Shown here: positions 1 through 7,172 of the stretch, piece by piece
Numbering within the stretch: position 1 is the first letter of the stretch
Layout: each line of letters starts with the position of its first letter
Assembly (NCBI GenBank): GCA_900752345.1
Contig: CAADVA010000044.1
Coordinates: forward strand, 1 to 15,965
Direction of reading: 5' to 3'
Length of the DNA: 15,965 nt
From: an uncultured Collinsella sp.
GTDB taxonomy: Bacteria; Actinomycetota; Coriobacteriia; Coriobacteriales; Coriobacteriaceae
Notes under the pieces: model-generated
Database searches by the model: none
Seen by the model: only the letters and a program-made list of their open reading frames with translations
Told to the model about the DNA's origin: nothing
Made by a program: the position numbers and the translations under genes

Positions 1-323
1 CGCCCCCACCGTGCGGCGCCGCCAGCCGCAGTTATCGTGTGCTGGCACAGATTGGCTGCGACGACCGCCAGATTCGCCATTCGGTGATGGCGCAGCAAGC
101 GGTATTCTTTCTGTTCCCGCTGGCAGTGGGCTTGGCGCACTCCTTTGTGGCACTTAAGGTGATCATCGAGCTGGTGAGCATTTTCGGAAATATGAGCATC
201 GGCGGCACCGTGAGCCTCACCTGTGCAATCTTCCTGGCAGCATACGGTGGCTACTTCCTGGTGACCTACCTCATGAGCACCGGCATGGTGCGAGCCGCCA
301 TTGCCACCCGCTACAGCGAGTAA
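1..323 (+). CDS. FtsX/BceB-type ABC transporter permease, C-terminal part
   Basis: Open at the left edge of the window; the reading frame starts at base 3 and about 106 residues are visible before TAA. The segment SYRVLAQIGCDDRQI resembles the cytoplasmic stretch that precedes the last two membrane helices of FtsX-like permeases. It is followed by two hydrophobic segments: AVFFLFPLAVGLAHSFVAL, and a second covering about residues 75-95 of the visible part, which includes YGGYFLVTYL. BceB-like permeases with this ending work with a BceA-type ATPase in export or sensing of peptide antibiotics, often next to a two-component system. That role is inference, because the diagnostic upstream part and partner genes are outside the window. 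The first ten or so residues (PPPCGAAS) fit the family poorly and may be a variable linker. Transcription probably ends at the hairpin at 361-401. Confidence 0.75.
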   Translation, partial: PPPCGAASRSYRVLAQIGCDDRQIRHSVMAQQAVFFLFPLAVGLAHSFVALKVIIELVSIFGNMSIGGTVSLTCAIFLAAYGGYFLVTYLMSTGMVRAAIATRYSE

Positions 324-360
324 CAAGCGGACAAAACCGTCGCAAAATCAGAGGCGTATG

Positions 361-401
361 ACCGCCGCGAAGGGACCAGGGGCCCTTTCGCGGCGGTTTT
401 T
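361..401 (+). terminator. Rho-independent terminator of the permease gene
   Basis: The arms CCGCCGCGAAGGG (362-374) and CCCTTTCGCGGCGG (383-396) pair with one bulged T. They enclose a short loop and are followed directly by TTTTT (397-401). It lies 38 bases after the stop codon of the permease gene. The GC-rich stem plus U-tract is the standard intrinsic terminator layout on the plus strand. Confidence 0.85.
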
Positions 402-424
402 GCCAATCTGGTGCGTCTCAGATA

Positions 425-545
425 CAAGTGAGTAGACTTTTTTGAACTTGCCGAGCACATCGCGACAAATGATCTATAAAACTGCAGGTCAGAGCTGTGG
501 CGTTTTGGGGCGTGCTTGCCCTCCTGCAAAAAGCCTACTCACTTG
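425..545. repeat. 121-bp element with 18-bp terminal inverted repeats
   Basis: CAAGTGAGTAGaCTTTTT (425-442) is the reverse complement of 528-545 except for one base (17 of 18 match). The 85 bases between the arms hold no ORF with a start and ribosome site that I would accept. The terminal-repeat layout resembles a small non-autonomous mobile element or a folded palindromic repeat. I see no convincing target-site duplication in the flanks, so mobility is unproven. It lies between convergent genes, just after the permease terminator. Confidence 0.55.
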
Positions 546-590
546 GTTTTTCTGCTAGAAGACCGCCACGAGGGAAGGCAACTCCCCCGG

Positions 591-648
591 GTAGTCGTTG
601 GGGACGTTCTTAAACGACTAGTCAAACAAGAACGTCCCCAATGACTAC
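591..648. repeat. Long palindrome, 21-bp stem
   Basis: Bases 591-611 and 628-648 are inverted copies matching at 20 of 21 positions; the odd pair is a G-T wobble. The core TTGGGGACGTTCTT is perfect. The 16-base loop itself contains the palindrome GACTAGTC (616-623). No T-run follows on either strand, so it is not a standard terminator. It may be a REP-like dispersed palindrome. Confidence 0.6.
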
Positions 649-651
649 TTT

Positions 652-693
652 GCGGGCAGCTAAAAGAGCCCCATCCTAAATTAGCTGCCCCGC
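652..693. repeat. Inverted repeat hairpin
   Basis: GCGGGCAGCTAA (652-663) pairs with TTAGCTGCCCCGC (681-693), with a single bulged base and a 17-base loop. It begins four bases after the preceding palindrome, so the two may form one composite element. No T-run follows. Confidence 0.5.
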
Positions 694-723
694 CAACACC
701 GCAGCTAGAGCAAAAGCCAGCGA

Positions 724-822
724 AAGCCCGCCAAAGCGAGCAAGGTGCCTTGAAGCGAGGCGGCATTGACCTTCTGGTCATGCCGCCGAAGCTGAAAGGC
801 AGATTGCCGCTCTGGCGGGCTT
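724..822. repeat. Nested inverted-repeat structure of about 99 bases
   Basis: The outer stem is AAGCCCGCCA (724-733) with TGGCGGGCTT (813-822), continued after one mismatch by AGCG (735-738) with CGCT (808-811). Inside is a strong hairpin, GGCGGCATTGACC (759-771) with GGTCATGCCGCC (776-787), with one bulge and loop TTCT. A small palindrome, CAAGG-TG-CCTTG, lies at 741-752. The arrangement could fold as a branched RNA or be a compound palindromic repeat. No coding signal was seen. Confidence 0.5.
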
Positions 823-835
823 GTAGCGTCGAGCC

Positions 836-863
836 GTTACGCGGTTTGGTAAAACCGCGTAAC
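836..863. repeat. Perfect 12-bp hairpin touching the DAHP synthase stop codon
   Basis: GTTACGCGGTTT (836-847) pairs perfectly with AAACCGCGTAAC (852-863), loop GGTA. On the minus strand it begins with the last base of the DAHP synthase TAG stop codon. No T-run follows, so it is probably a 3'-end stability element or a weak or atypical terminator for that gene. Confidence 0.6.
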
Positions 864-1894
864 TAAATCCGCTCCGCGATCTCGTGGATGAGGTAGTCGG
901 TCTTTTCCCAGCCCAGGCACGGGTCGGTGATGGACTTGCCAAAGACGCCGCCGTCGACCGGCTGGTTGCCGTCTTCCAGGTAGGACTCGATCATAAAGCC
1001 CTTGACCAGCTTGGAGATGGACTCGTTGCGGCGGCAGCTGTCGAGCACCTCCTTGCAAATGCGATACTGCTCAAGCGGGCGCTTGCCCGAGTTGTCGTGG
1101 TTGCAGTCGATGATCGCTGCCGGATTGGCATAGCCGGCGTGCTCGGTATAGCGCTCGGCCAGGCGCTCCAGGTGCTCGTAGTGGTAGTTGGGGTAGGTGC
1201 GCCCATCGAGACCGATGTAGCCACGCATAACGGCGTGCGCGAGCGGATTGCCGCCGCACTCAACTTCCCAGTTACGGAAGATGAAGCTCTGATGTGCCTG
1301 GGCGGCGTAGATGGAGTTGAGCATGACGGTGGTGGAACCGGCGGTGGGGTTCTTCATGCCGACGGGCACCGAAATACCGCTCGACACCAGGCGATGCTCC
1401 TGGTTTTCGACCGAGCGCGCGCCCACGGCAACATAGCTCAGTAGGTCAACGAGGTACTGGTAGTTGGACGGATAGAGCATCTCGTCGGCGGTGAAGAAGC
1501 CCGTTTCCTCAATAACGCGCAGGTGCATATGGCGGATTGCCTTGACGCCCTCGAGCAGGTCGTCGGGAGCCTCGGGGTTGGGGTTGTGCAGAAGACCCTT
1601 GTAACCGGTGCCCTTGGTGCGCGGCTTATTGGTGTAGACGCGCGGAATGATGATGAGTTTGTCCTTGACCTCCTCGGCGGTCTTGGCCAGTCGGTTCATG
1701 TACTCAAGCACTGAGTCCTCGCGGTCGGCAGAGCACGGGCCGATGATGAGCACCTTGCGCGCGTCCTCGCCGGTAAAGACCTTGGCGACCTCGGTGTCAA
1801 ATGCCTGTTTTTTGGCGGTAAGCTCGGCGGAAAGCGGCATTTCCTCGCGGATCTCCATGGGGATCGGCAGCCTGCGTTTGAAATCCATGGCCAT
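863..1894 (-). CDS. aroF: 3-deoxy-7-phosphoheptulonate (DAHP) synthase, type I
   Basis: Condenses phosphoenolpyruvate with erythrose 4-phosphate, the first step of the shikimate pathway, in the cytoplasm. The 343 residues match the length of the AroF/G/H (type I alpha) family. Visible motifs are GPCS (52-55), KPR with GYKG (about 90-100), GARSVENQ (158-165), PVGMKN (177-182), DCNHDNSGK (263-271) and SITDPCLGWE (321-330). The four expected metal ligands are present: C54, H266, E303 and D324. The start is the ATG at 1894 because AGGAGG (1901-1906) lies six bases upstream; a TTG at 1909 would overlap that site, and the ATG at 1888 is too far from it. It is transcribed alone from a promoter at 1947-1975. 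Which aromatic amino acid inhibits it cannot be told, and no leader-peptide attenuator is visible, so aroF is used as a generic symbol. Confidence 0.95.
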   Translation of the reverse strand: MAMDFKRRLPIPMEIREEMPLSAELTAKKQAFDTEVAKVFTGEDARKVLIIGPCSADREDSVLEYMNRLAKTAEEVKDKLIIIPRVYTNKPRTKGTGYKGLLHNPNPEAPDDLLEGVKAIRHMHLRVIEETGFFTADEMLYPSNYQYLVDLLSYVAVGARSVENQEHRLVSSGISVPVGMKNPTAGSTTVMLNSIYAAQAHQSFIFRNWEVECGGNPLAHAVMRGYIGLDGRTYPNYHYEHLERLAERYTEHAGYANPAAIIDCNHDNSGKRPLEQYRICKEVLDSCRRNESISKLVKGFMIESYLEDGNQPVDGGVFGKSITDPCLGWEKTDYLIHEIAERI

Positions 1895-1946
1895 GCGGGG
1901 CCTCCTCAATCAAATAAGTCAAAGCGTGAATTGTCGAACGCACGGC

Positions 1947-1975
1947 ATTATCCGCTGTCGCACGCTAAAGTGCAA
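1947..1975 (-). promoter_or_regulatory. Sigma-70-type promoter of the DAHP synthase gene
   Basis: On the minus strand TTGCAC (1970-1975) and GATAAT (1947-1952) are separated by exactly 17 bases. The predicted start of transcription is near 1940, giving a leader of about 45 bases that contains the AGGAGG ribosome site. The leader is too short for an attenuator or riboswitch. Confidence 0.6.
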
Positions 1976-1989
1976 GCCCTCGTCACCCC

Positions 1990-2030
1990 AAAACCTACCA
2001 AAAAGGGACAGGTTTATTTTGGCAGGTTTT
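1990..2030. repeat. Hairpin upstream of the DAHP synthase promoter
   Basis: AAAACCTACCAAAA (1990-2003) pairs with TTTTGGCAGGTTTT (2017-2030), with one mismatch in 14, around a 13-base loop. It lies just upstream of the minus-strand promoter. It could be a repeat, an operator-like site or a remnant terminator for readthrough from the exporter operon; nothing decides between these. Confidence 0.45.
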
Positions 2031-2115
2031 ATCTGGGCAAACGTCGGCGAATGCCGGGAGGGAGCGGCGCCGCGCGGGACCCTAAGGCTGTTGCCAGTTC
2101 CCCAGGAAATACCCT

Positions 2116-2346
2116 GTGGGCAAAAAATGCCAAATATGAGTACGGTTGCTATCTTAGTATCATATTGCCTTCGCAAAATAATAGACATAACAGCAAAATA
2201 TGTTTATTAACGAAAACACATATAAGTCCGCTATAGGGCTGTTTGATCAATTTAGGGACGCGTGTAAGCCGTGAAAACGGCATTTGGGGCTGTTTTGGTT
2301 GTTACTAAAAAGGTAACAGTACTCATATTTGCCCTTTTTTGCCCAC
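2116..2346. repeat. Pair of 32-bp inverted repeats flanking an AT-rich core
   Basis: Bases 2116-2147 and the reverse complement of 2315-2346 match at 29 of 32 positions; both contain GTGGGCAAAAAA and CAAATATGAGTAC. Weaker similarity (about 13 of 19) continues inward. The core is distinctly AT-rich compared with the neighbouring genes. It holds a small hairpin GCCGT-GAAA-ACGGC (2268-2281) and, at the right arm, GTTAC/GTAAC (2301-2317). I found no credible gene inside. It may be two copies of a dispersed repeat in opposite orientation, or a non-autonomous mobile element. Confidence 0.5.
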
Positions 2347-2406
2347 GGGGCCTCGAAGGGGCTGCCAATCAGGTCCCAGGGGAGACGGTTTGAGGGCCGC
2401 AGAGCA

Positions 2407-2442
2407 AAAACGGGGGCGCAGGTTGTCCTGCGCCCCCGTTTT
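2407..2442 (-). terminator. Strong intrinsic terminator of the MarR/ABC exporter operon
   Basis: A perfect 16-bp stem: AAAACGGGGGCGCAGG (2407-2422) with its reverse complement (2427-2442), loop TTGT. On the minus strand the GC stem ends in TTTTT. It lies 31 bases beyond the stop codon of the second ABC gene. The plus-strand side also ends in TTTT, so it may act in both directions. Confidence 0.9.
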
Positions 2443-2472
2443 CTGGGCATTGCGGTTGTTTGCCGCCGGTTG

Positions 2473-4329
2473 TTACGCCGCCTCGTCGAACTGCGAGTTA
2501 TACAGGTCGGCGTAGAAGCCACCCTGGGCGAGCAGCTCGTCGTGCGTGCCCTTCTCGACGATGTCGCCGTCACGAATTACCAAGATCACGTCGGCGTTTC
2601 GGATCGTGGACAGGCGATGTGCGATGACAAAGCTGGTGCGGCCCTGCATCAGTGCATCCATGGCGCGCTGAATGAGCTCCTCGGTGCGGGTGTCCACGTT
2701 GGAGGTCGCCTCGTCCAGAATCAGCGCCGGGCGGTCGGCCAAAATGGCACGAGCGATGGTCACGAGCTGGCGCTGACCCTGCGACAGGTTGGTGCCCTCC
2801 TCGTTAATCATAAAGTCGTAGCCGCCGGCGAGCGTATGGATAAAGTGATCGCAGCGTGCGGCGCGTGCAGCGGCTTCGACCTCGGCATCGCTCGCATCGG
2901 GACGTCCGTAGCGAATGTTCTCGCGAATGGTGCCGTTGAACAGCCACGTATCCTGCAACACCATGGCAAACTCGCCGCGCAGCGCCGCGCGATCCCAGTC
3001 TCGCACGTCGATGCCCTCAACGCGCAGCGAACCGCCGTCCACATCGTAAAAGCGCTGCAGCAGCTTGATGAGCGTGGTCTTGCCTGCGCCGGTGGGGCCG
3101 ACGATGGCGATGGTCTGGCCGGGCTTAGCCTCGCAGCTAAAGTCGTGGATGATGGTCTTGTCGGGCGTGTAGCCAAACTTCACATGGTCAAATTCCACAT
3201 GGCCGGGGCGCTTCTCGGGAATCTGCGCGTCGGCTTTCTGCTCCTCTTCGGGCGCGGCCAGGAACTCAAACACACGCTCGGTGGCAGCTGCCATCGACTG
3301 CATCGTGTTGCTCACGTTGCCCAGCTGCTGCACGGGCTGCGTAAAGTTGCGCACGTACTGGATGAAGCTCTGGATGTCGCCGGGCGTGGCATTGCCGGTC
3401 AGCGCGAGCTGCGCACCCACTACGACAACGCCCACGTAACCCATGTTGCCCACCAGGCTCATGAGCGGCATCATCAGGCCCGACAGGAACTGCGAGCGCC
3501 AGCCACTAATAAAGAGACGGTCGTTTTGGCGGTCGAACTCCTCGATCGAAGCCTCGGCGCGGTCGAACACCTGAATGACGTTTTGGCCGGCAAAATCCTC
3601 CTCGATAATGCCGTTGACGGCGCCCAGAACCTGCTGCTGCTCGCGGAAGTACGGCTGCGAGAAGTGAATCATTACGGCCAGGATAATCGCGGCGGCCGGC
3701 AGCGTGAGCACGGTGACGCCGGTAAGCGGCAGGCTGATCGACAGCATCATGACGAGCACGCCGATAATCTGCGTCACCGACGTGATGAGCTGCGTCACGC
3801 TCTGGTTGAGCGACTGGCCCAGCGTGTCGACGTCGTTGGTGATGCGGCTAAGCACATCGCCCTTGCTGTGGCCGTTGAAGTAGCTCATCGGCACGACGGC
3901 GATCTTGGCGCCGATCTCCTTGCGCATGCGATAGCAAATCTTTTGCGTGACGCCGGTCATGAGCCAGCCTTGGATCAGGCTGCAGACAGAGCTCGCCAGA
4001 TACAGACAAAGCAAAAAGCCGAGCGTTTTGGCGATCCAGGCAAAGTCGACATCGCCGGTGCCGTTGACCTTGGCAACCAGGCCCTCGAACAGTTTGGTGG
4101 TAACCTGGCCGAGCACCTTGGGCCCCACAATGTTAAAGATGACCGAGCACACGGCAAAGGCGACGGCGGCAAACACGGCAATCTTGTGCTGGCCGATATA
4201 GCCGAGCAGCTGCTTCATGGGGCCCTTAAAGTCCTTGGCCTTTTCGCCGCGACGCATGCCGCCCATGCGGCCCATGGGACCACGCTGGCGGGTGGGCTTG
4301 GGAATCTGAGTCTTGGTCTCGTCTGCCAT
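2473..4329 (-). CDS. ABC exporter half-transporter, canonical ATPase subunit
   Basis: A 618-residue fused membrane/ATPase protein, the usual length for a type IV ABC exporter half. An N-terminal stretch rich in Gly, Met and Arg (about 1-35) precedes six predicted membrane helices (about 45-340). The nucleotide-binding domain has Walker A GPTGAGKTT (411-419), Q-loop Q459, signature LSQGQ (515-519), Walker B ending D539-E540, and switch histidine H571. Its catalytic Glu and His are intact, but its signature is LSQGQ instead of LSGGQ. With the partner upstream this predicts a heterodimer with one degenerate and one active ATP site, as known for BmrCD, LmrCD and TM287/288. The start ATG overlaps the stop of the upstream gene by one base (TAATG), indicating coupled translation. 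Substrate is unknown; drug or lipid export is likely from the family and the MarR neighbour. Confidence 0.9.
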   Translation of the reverse strand: MADETKTQIPKPTRQRGPMGRMGGMRRGEKAKDFKGPMKQLLGYIGQHKIAVFAAVAFAVCSVIFNIVGPKVLGQVTTKLFEGLVAKVNGTGDVDFAWIAKTLGFLLCLYLASSVCSLIQGWLMTGVTQKICYRMRKEIGAKIAVVPMSYFNGHSKGDVLSRITNDVDTLGQSLNQSVTQLITSVTQIIGVLVMMLSISLPLTGVTVLTLPAAAIILAVMIHFSQPYFREQQQVLGAVNGIIEEDFAGQNVIQVFDRAEASIEEFDRQNDRLFISGWRSQFLSGLMMPLMSLVGNMGYVGVVVVGAQLALTGNATPGDIQSFIQYVRNFTQPVQQLGNVSNTMQSMAAATERVFEFLAAPEEEQKADAQIPEKRPGHVEFDHVKFGYTPDKTIIHDFSCEAKPGQTIAIVGPTGAGKTTLIKLLQRFYDVDGGSLRVEGIDVRDWDRAALRGEFAMVLQDTWLFNGTIRENIRYGRPDASDAEVEAAARAARCDHFIHTLAGGYDFMINEEGTNLSQGQRQLVTIARAILADRPALILDEATSNVDTRTEELIQRAMDALMQGRTSFVIAHRLSTIRNADVILVIRDGDIVEKGTHDELLAQGGFYADLYNSQFDEAA

Positions 4330-6695
4330 TAGCGCTCGCCTCCTTCCGTGACGGCTGCAATTTCTTCTTGGGTAAGCCCCAGCTCTTCGGCGGAAAGCTG
4401 CGACTGTGCGATCTCCAGGTACGCCGGGCAGCTGTGCAGCAGCTCCTCGTGCGTACCGGTGCCCACCACGTGACCGTCGTCGAGCACAATGATCTGGTCG
4501 GCGTGCATGATAGTCGCGATGCGCTGGGCCACGACCACGAGCGCGGCGTCGGTAACGTTTTTGGCCAGCTCCTCGCGCAGGCGCGCGTCGGTCTTGTAGT
4601 CGAGGGCACTAAACGAGTCATCGAACACCACAACCTCGGGCTTTTTGGCCAATGCGCGGGCGATGGCCAAGCGCTGGCGCTGACCACCCGAGACATTGGA
4701 GCCTCCCTGGCTGATGGGGGAGTCGTAGCCGCCCTCGCGCTCGGCGATAAAGTCCTCGGCCTGGGCGATGCGTGCCGCCCGGTGCATGTCATCATCGCTC
4801 ACCATGTCGCCGGCAAACTTGAGGTTGCTCTCGACGGTGCCCGAGAACAGGCGACCCTGCTGCGGGATGTAACCAATGCGGCGGCGAAGCTCGGAAAGGG
4901 TCATGTCGCGCACGTCGATGCCGTCGAGCGAAATGCTGCCGCCCGTGACGTCGTATAAGCGCGGAATCAGCTGTACGAGCGTGGACTTGCCCGAGCCCGT
5001 GGAGCCAATGATGCCGAGCATCTGACCGGCATGCGTGGTGAAGTTCACGCCGCTGATGACGTCGGCGCGGGCATCGGGATACTGGAAGCTCACGTCGCGG
5101 AAGGTGAGCTCACCGCGCGGCGCGCTGGCAGCAGGCAGTTTGGGCGAGACGGGGTCGTTGATGCTGGTGGGGCAAGTGATGACCTCTTCCACACGCTCGG
5201 CTGCGACCTCGGCGCGGGGCAGGATTACCGAAACCATGGTGAGGATCATAAACGCCATGACGATCTGCATGGTGTAGGAGATAAACGCCATCATGTTGCC
5301 GACCTGCATCACGCCGTCGGACACGCCCTGCGCGCCAAACCAGACGATAAGCACGGTAATGCAGTTCATGACGAGCATCATGAGCGGCATCATAAAGCTC
5401 ATGGCGCGGTTGGTGTAGAGCTGCGTGGTCATCAGGTCGAGCGAAGCCTTGTCAAAACGCTCGAGCTCGTGCTCCTCGCGGTTGAACGAGCGGATAGGCA
5501 TAAGGCCGTCGAGCAGCTCGCGGGCGGTAAGGTTCACGCGGTCCACAAAGCTTTGCATCTTTTTGAACTTGGGCATGGTGAGACCCATGAGCACGCCGAC
5601 GACGGCCGAGACCGCGATGATGGCCACGGCGATGGTCCACTCCAGGCCGGTGTGGTTGGCCAGGACGCGCATGACAGCGACGATGCCCATGACGGGGGCC
5701 ATCAGGCACATGCGGATAAACAGGGTTGCAGCCATCTGGATCTGCTGAATGTCGTTGGTACAGCGGGTGATGAGCGAGGCCTGGCTAAACTTGCCCACCT
5801 CGGCCGGCGAGAAGTGCATAACCTTGTTGAAGGTCTCGCGGCGCAGGTCGCGGGCGATGGAGCAGGCGGTGCGCGAAGCCACGGCACCGGTCAGGATGGT
5901 GGCGACGAGCGACACCAGACACAGGCCGAACATCGTGGTCGCCATGTGGCTCAGGTAGGCGTTCTGCACGTCGGCGGGATCGATGCCCTGTGCCTTGTAC
6001 TCGTCCTGTACATAGCTCACGGCGCGCTGGGTGACGATGGAGCCCGACATGGAGCCCATTTTGTCCGCCATTTGGTTGGCGCCCTCGACGAGCTTGCCCT
6101 GGTCGATTAGGCCGCCTTCAACGCCCAGACGCAGGCTCTTCATGGTGATCTTGCCGCCGTCGGCGTCGATCTGCTTTTGCATATTCTGCGCCGCTGCGGC
6201 CTTCTGCTGCATCTCGGCGAGCTGCTCGGGCGTCATCGCTGCCATTTGCTCGGGCGTGGGCATGGCCTGAGCGGCGTCGCTGTCTTTCTCGCTGGACGTG
6301 CCGGTCATGTCTCCCATGGAGTCGGCGTCGATGCCCTGGTTGAGCGAAAGGACGACGGTCTCGGGCAGGCTCATAATGTCGGTAATTTTGCCTCCATCGG
6401 CACGCTCTTCCTCGGTGCCCTTGTACGTTCGAATGCCGTTTTTGTCAGCCTTGCTAAACACGGCCTCCACAGCTTTGGCGTCCTTGGTGCTCATAAAGAG
6501 TTCGAGGTCGTCGAGCGATTCGGCGCGAATGGTGTCGGGCACGGGCGAGGCGATACCGCCTTGCTGCACGCCCACGTCGACGATGTCGCTCATATAGGTA
6601 GGCAGCGCCAGATCGGCGTTGCAGCTGATTACGATAAGTACGATAGCTGTGAACAGTGCCAGGATATGCTTTTTAAAGAGCTTGAGAATCCTCAC
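4329..6695 (-). CDS. ABC exporter half-transporter, degenerate-site subunit with large extracytoplasmic insertion
   Basis: A 788-residue ABC exporter half, about 170-200 residues longer than usual. The extra length lies between the first helix (about 12-35) and the second (about 250-275). It is hydrophilic, rich in Met, Gln, Ala and Asp, and contains the near-repeated PTPEQMAAM and MTPEQLAEM. By topology it should face outside the membrane; BmrD of Bacillus has a comparable extracellular domain. The ATPase domain has Walker A GSTGSGKST (564-572), signature VSGGQ (668-672), and Walker B with D693 where the catalytic Glu is expected. The switch position is Q724 instead of His. These are the changes expected of the subunit that builds the inactive site of a heterodimer. 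The GTG start overlaps the MarR stop codon in GTGA, so regulator and exporter are translationally coupled. Confidence 0.9.
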   Translation of the reverse strand: MRILKLFKKHILALFTAIVLIVISCNADLALPTYMSDIVDVGVQQGGIASPVPDTIRAESLDDLELFMSTKDAKAVEAVFSKADKNGIRTYKGTEEERADGGKITDIMSLPETVVLSLNQGIDADSMGDMTGTSSEKDSDAAQAMPTPEQMAAMTPEQLAEMQQKAAAAQNMQKQIDADGGKITMKSLRLGVEGGLIDQGKLVEGANQMADKMGSMSGSIVTQRAVSYVQDEYKAQGIDPADVQNAYLSHMATTMFGLCLVSLVATILTGAVASRTACSIARDLRRETFNKVMHFSPAEVGKFSQASLITRCTNDIQQIQMAATLFIRMCLMAPVMGIVAVMRVLANHTGLEWTIAVAIIAVSAVVGVLMGLTMPKFKKMQSFVDRVNLTARELLDGLMPIRSFNREEHELERFDKASLDLMTTQLYTNRAMSFMMPLMMLVMNCITVLIVWFGAQGVSDGVMQVGNMMAFISYTMQIVMAFMILTMVSVILPRAEVAAERVEEVITCPTSINDPVSPKLPAASAPRGELTFRDVSFQYPDARADVISGVNFTTHAGQMLGIIGSTGSGKSTLVQLIPRLYDVTGGSISLDGIDVRDMTLSELRRRIGYIPQQGRLFSGTVESNLKFAGDMVSDDDMHRAARIAQAEDFIAEREGGYDSPISQGGSNVSGGQRQRLAIARALAKKPEVVVFDDSFSALDYKTDARLREELAKNVTDAALVVVAQRIATIMHADQIIVLDDGHVVGTGTHEELLHSCPAYLEIAQSQLSAEELGLTQEEIAAVTEGGER

Positions 6696-7141
6696 TCGGC
6701 ATCTCTCCTTTCTTGATTGCGGTCGATAATTTCGTTGGCACGTCTAAGAAGGCGCACCATCTCTTGGGTATCTGTTTCGCCGAGCTGTTCGAGGAAAGCC
6801 GCGGTGCGGTCCTCGAATTCCCGACGTTTGATTTCGATGACCTGGAATCCCTTGTCGGTCACTGTGACGTGTACGCGACGGCGGTCAGTTTTTGAGTGCT
6901 CGCGCTCGACCCAGCCCTTGGCTTCGAGGGCACGCAAAATATTGGCGATGCGGGCGCTCGAGACCCAGGCGCGATCGGCGAGTTCGCTCGGCGTGAGCGA
7001 ACCGCCGGCGAGTATGAGGGCGCGCATGACGGCCATCTCGCCGCTGAGGGCTTTGTCCGCAAAGCGCGAAACGCGCTGGTGAATGCCGCCAAACTCGATA
7101 AGGAGCTGACGCCCAAGCTCATGGAAATCGGTATCTTCCAC
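6692..7141 (-). CDS. MarR-family transcriptional regulator
   Basis: 149 residues, typical MarR length. A winged helix-turn-helix is visible at about residues 30-105: the LTPSELADRAWVSSARIANI recognition region is followed by a wing with KTDRRRVHVTVTDKG, the family's DxRxxxVxLT-like motif. The C-terminal helices would complete the dimer interface. The start is GTG at 7141, preceded on the minus strand by TTAGGGG with about seven bases spacing; it is a weak ribosome site. As first gene of the operon with two ABC exporter subunits, it most likely represses the operon and is released by a ligand related to the exported compound. That is inference from the many MarR-exporter pairs known. The imperfect palindrome at 7157-7172 is a candidate operator. 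Ligand cannot be predicted. Confidence 0.9.
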   Translation of the reverse strand: MEDTDFHELGRQLLIEFGGIHQRVSRFADKALSGEMAVMRALILAGGSLTPSELADRAWVSSARIANILRALEAKGWVEREHSKTDRRRVHVTVTDKGFQVIEIKRREFEDRTAAFLEQLGETDTQEMVRLLRRANEIIDRNQERRDAE

Positions 7142-7156
7142 CGAAAACCCCTAACA

Positions 7157-7172
7157 CTAGAAACTATTTTAG
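7157..7172 (-). promoter_or_regulatory. Candidate MarR operator and -10 element of the exporter operon
   Basis: CTAGAA-ACTA-TTTTAG is an inverted repeat with five of six pairs matching, 16 bases upstream of the MarR GTG start. On the minus strand it overlaps TAAAAT, a plausible -10 box. No convincing -35 box is seen. A palindrome over the promoter is typical of MarR autoregulation; binding is inferred. Confidence 0.35.

Noticed and set aside
539..781. 80-residue minus-strand ORF in the repeat cluster
   Set aside because: It crosses three inverted repeats, is rich in Ser/Arg/Cys, and has no ribosome site; not a convincing protein.
1919..2236. Small ORFs on both strands upstream of the DAHP synthase, including a possible leader peptide
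   Set aside because: No ribosome sites, no run of aromatic codons, and the promoter at 1947-1975 lies inside the region, giving too short a leader for attenuation.
2329..4332. 667-residue plus-strand open frame
   Set aside because: It is the antisense of the second ABC exporter gene; composition is His/Gly/Arg-rich without any domain, as expected for a high-GC shadow frame.
5031..6110. 359-residue plus-strand open frame
   Set aside because: Antisense shadow of the first ABC exporter gene, with no ribosome site or domain.
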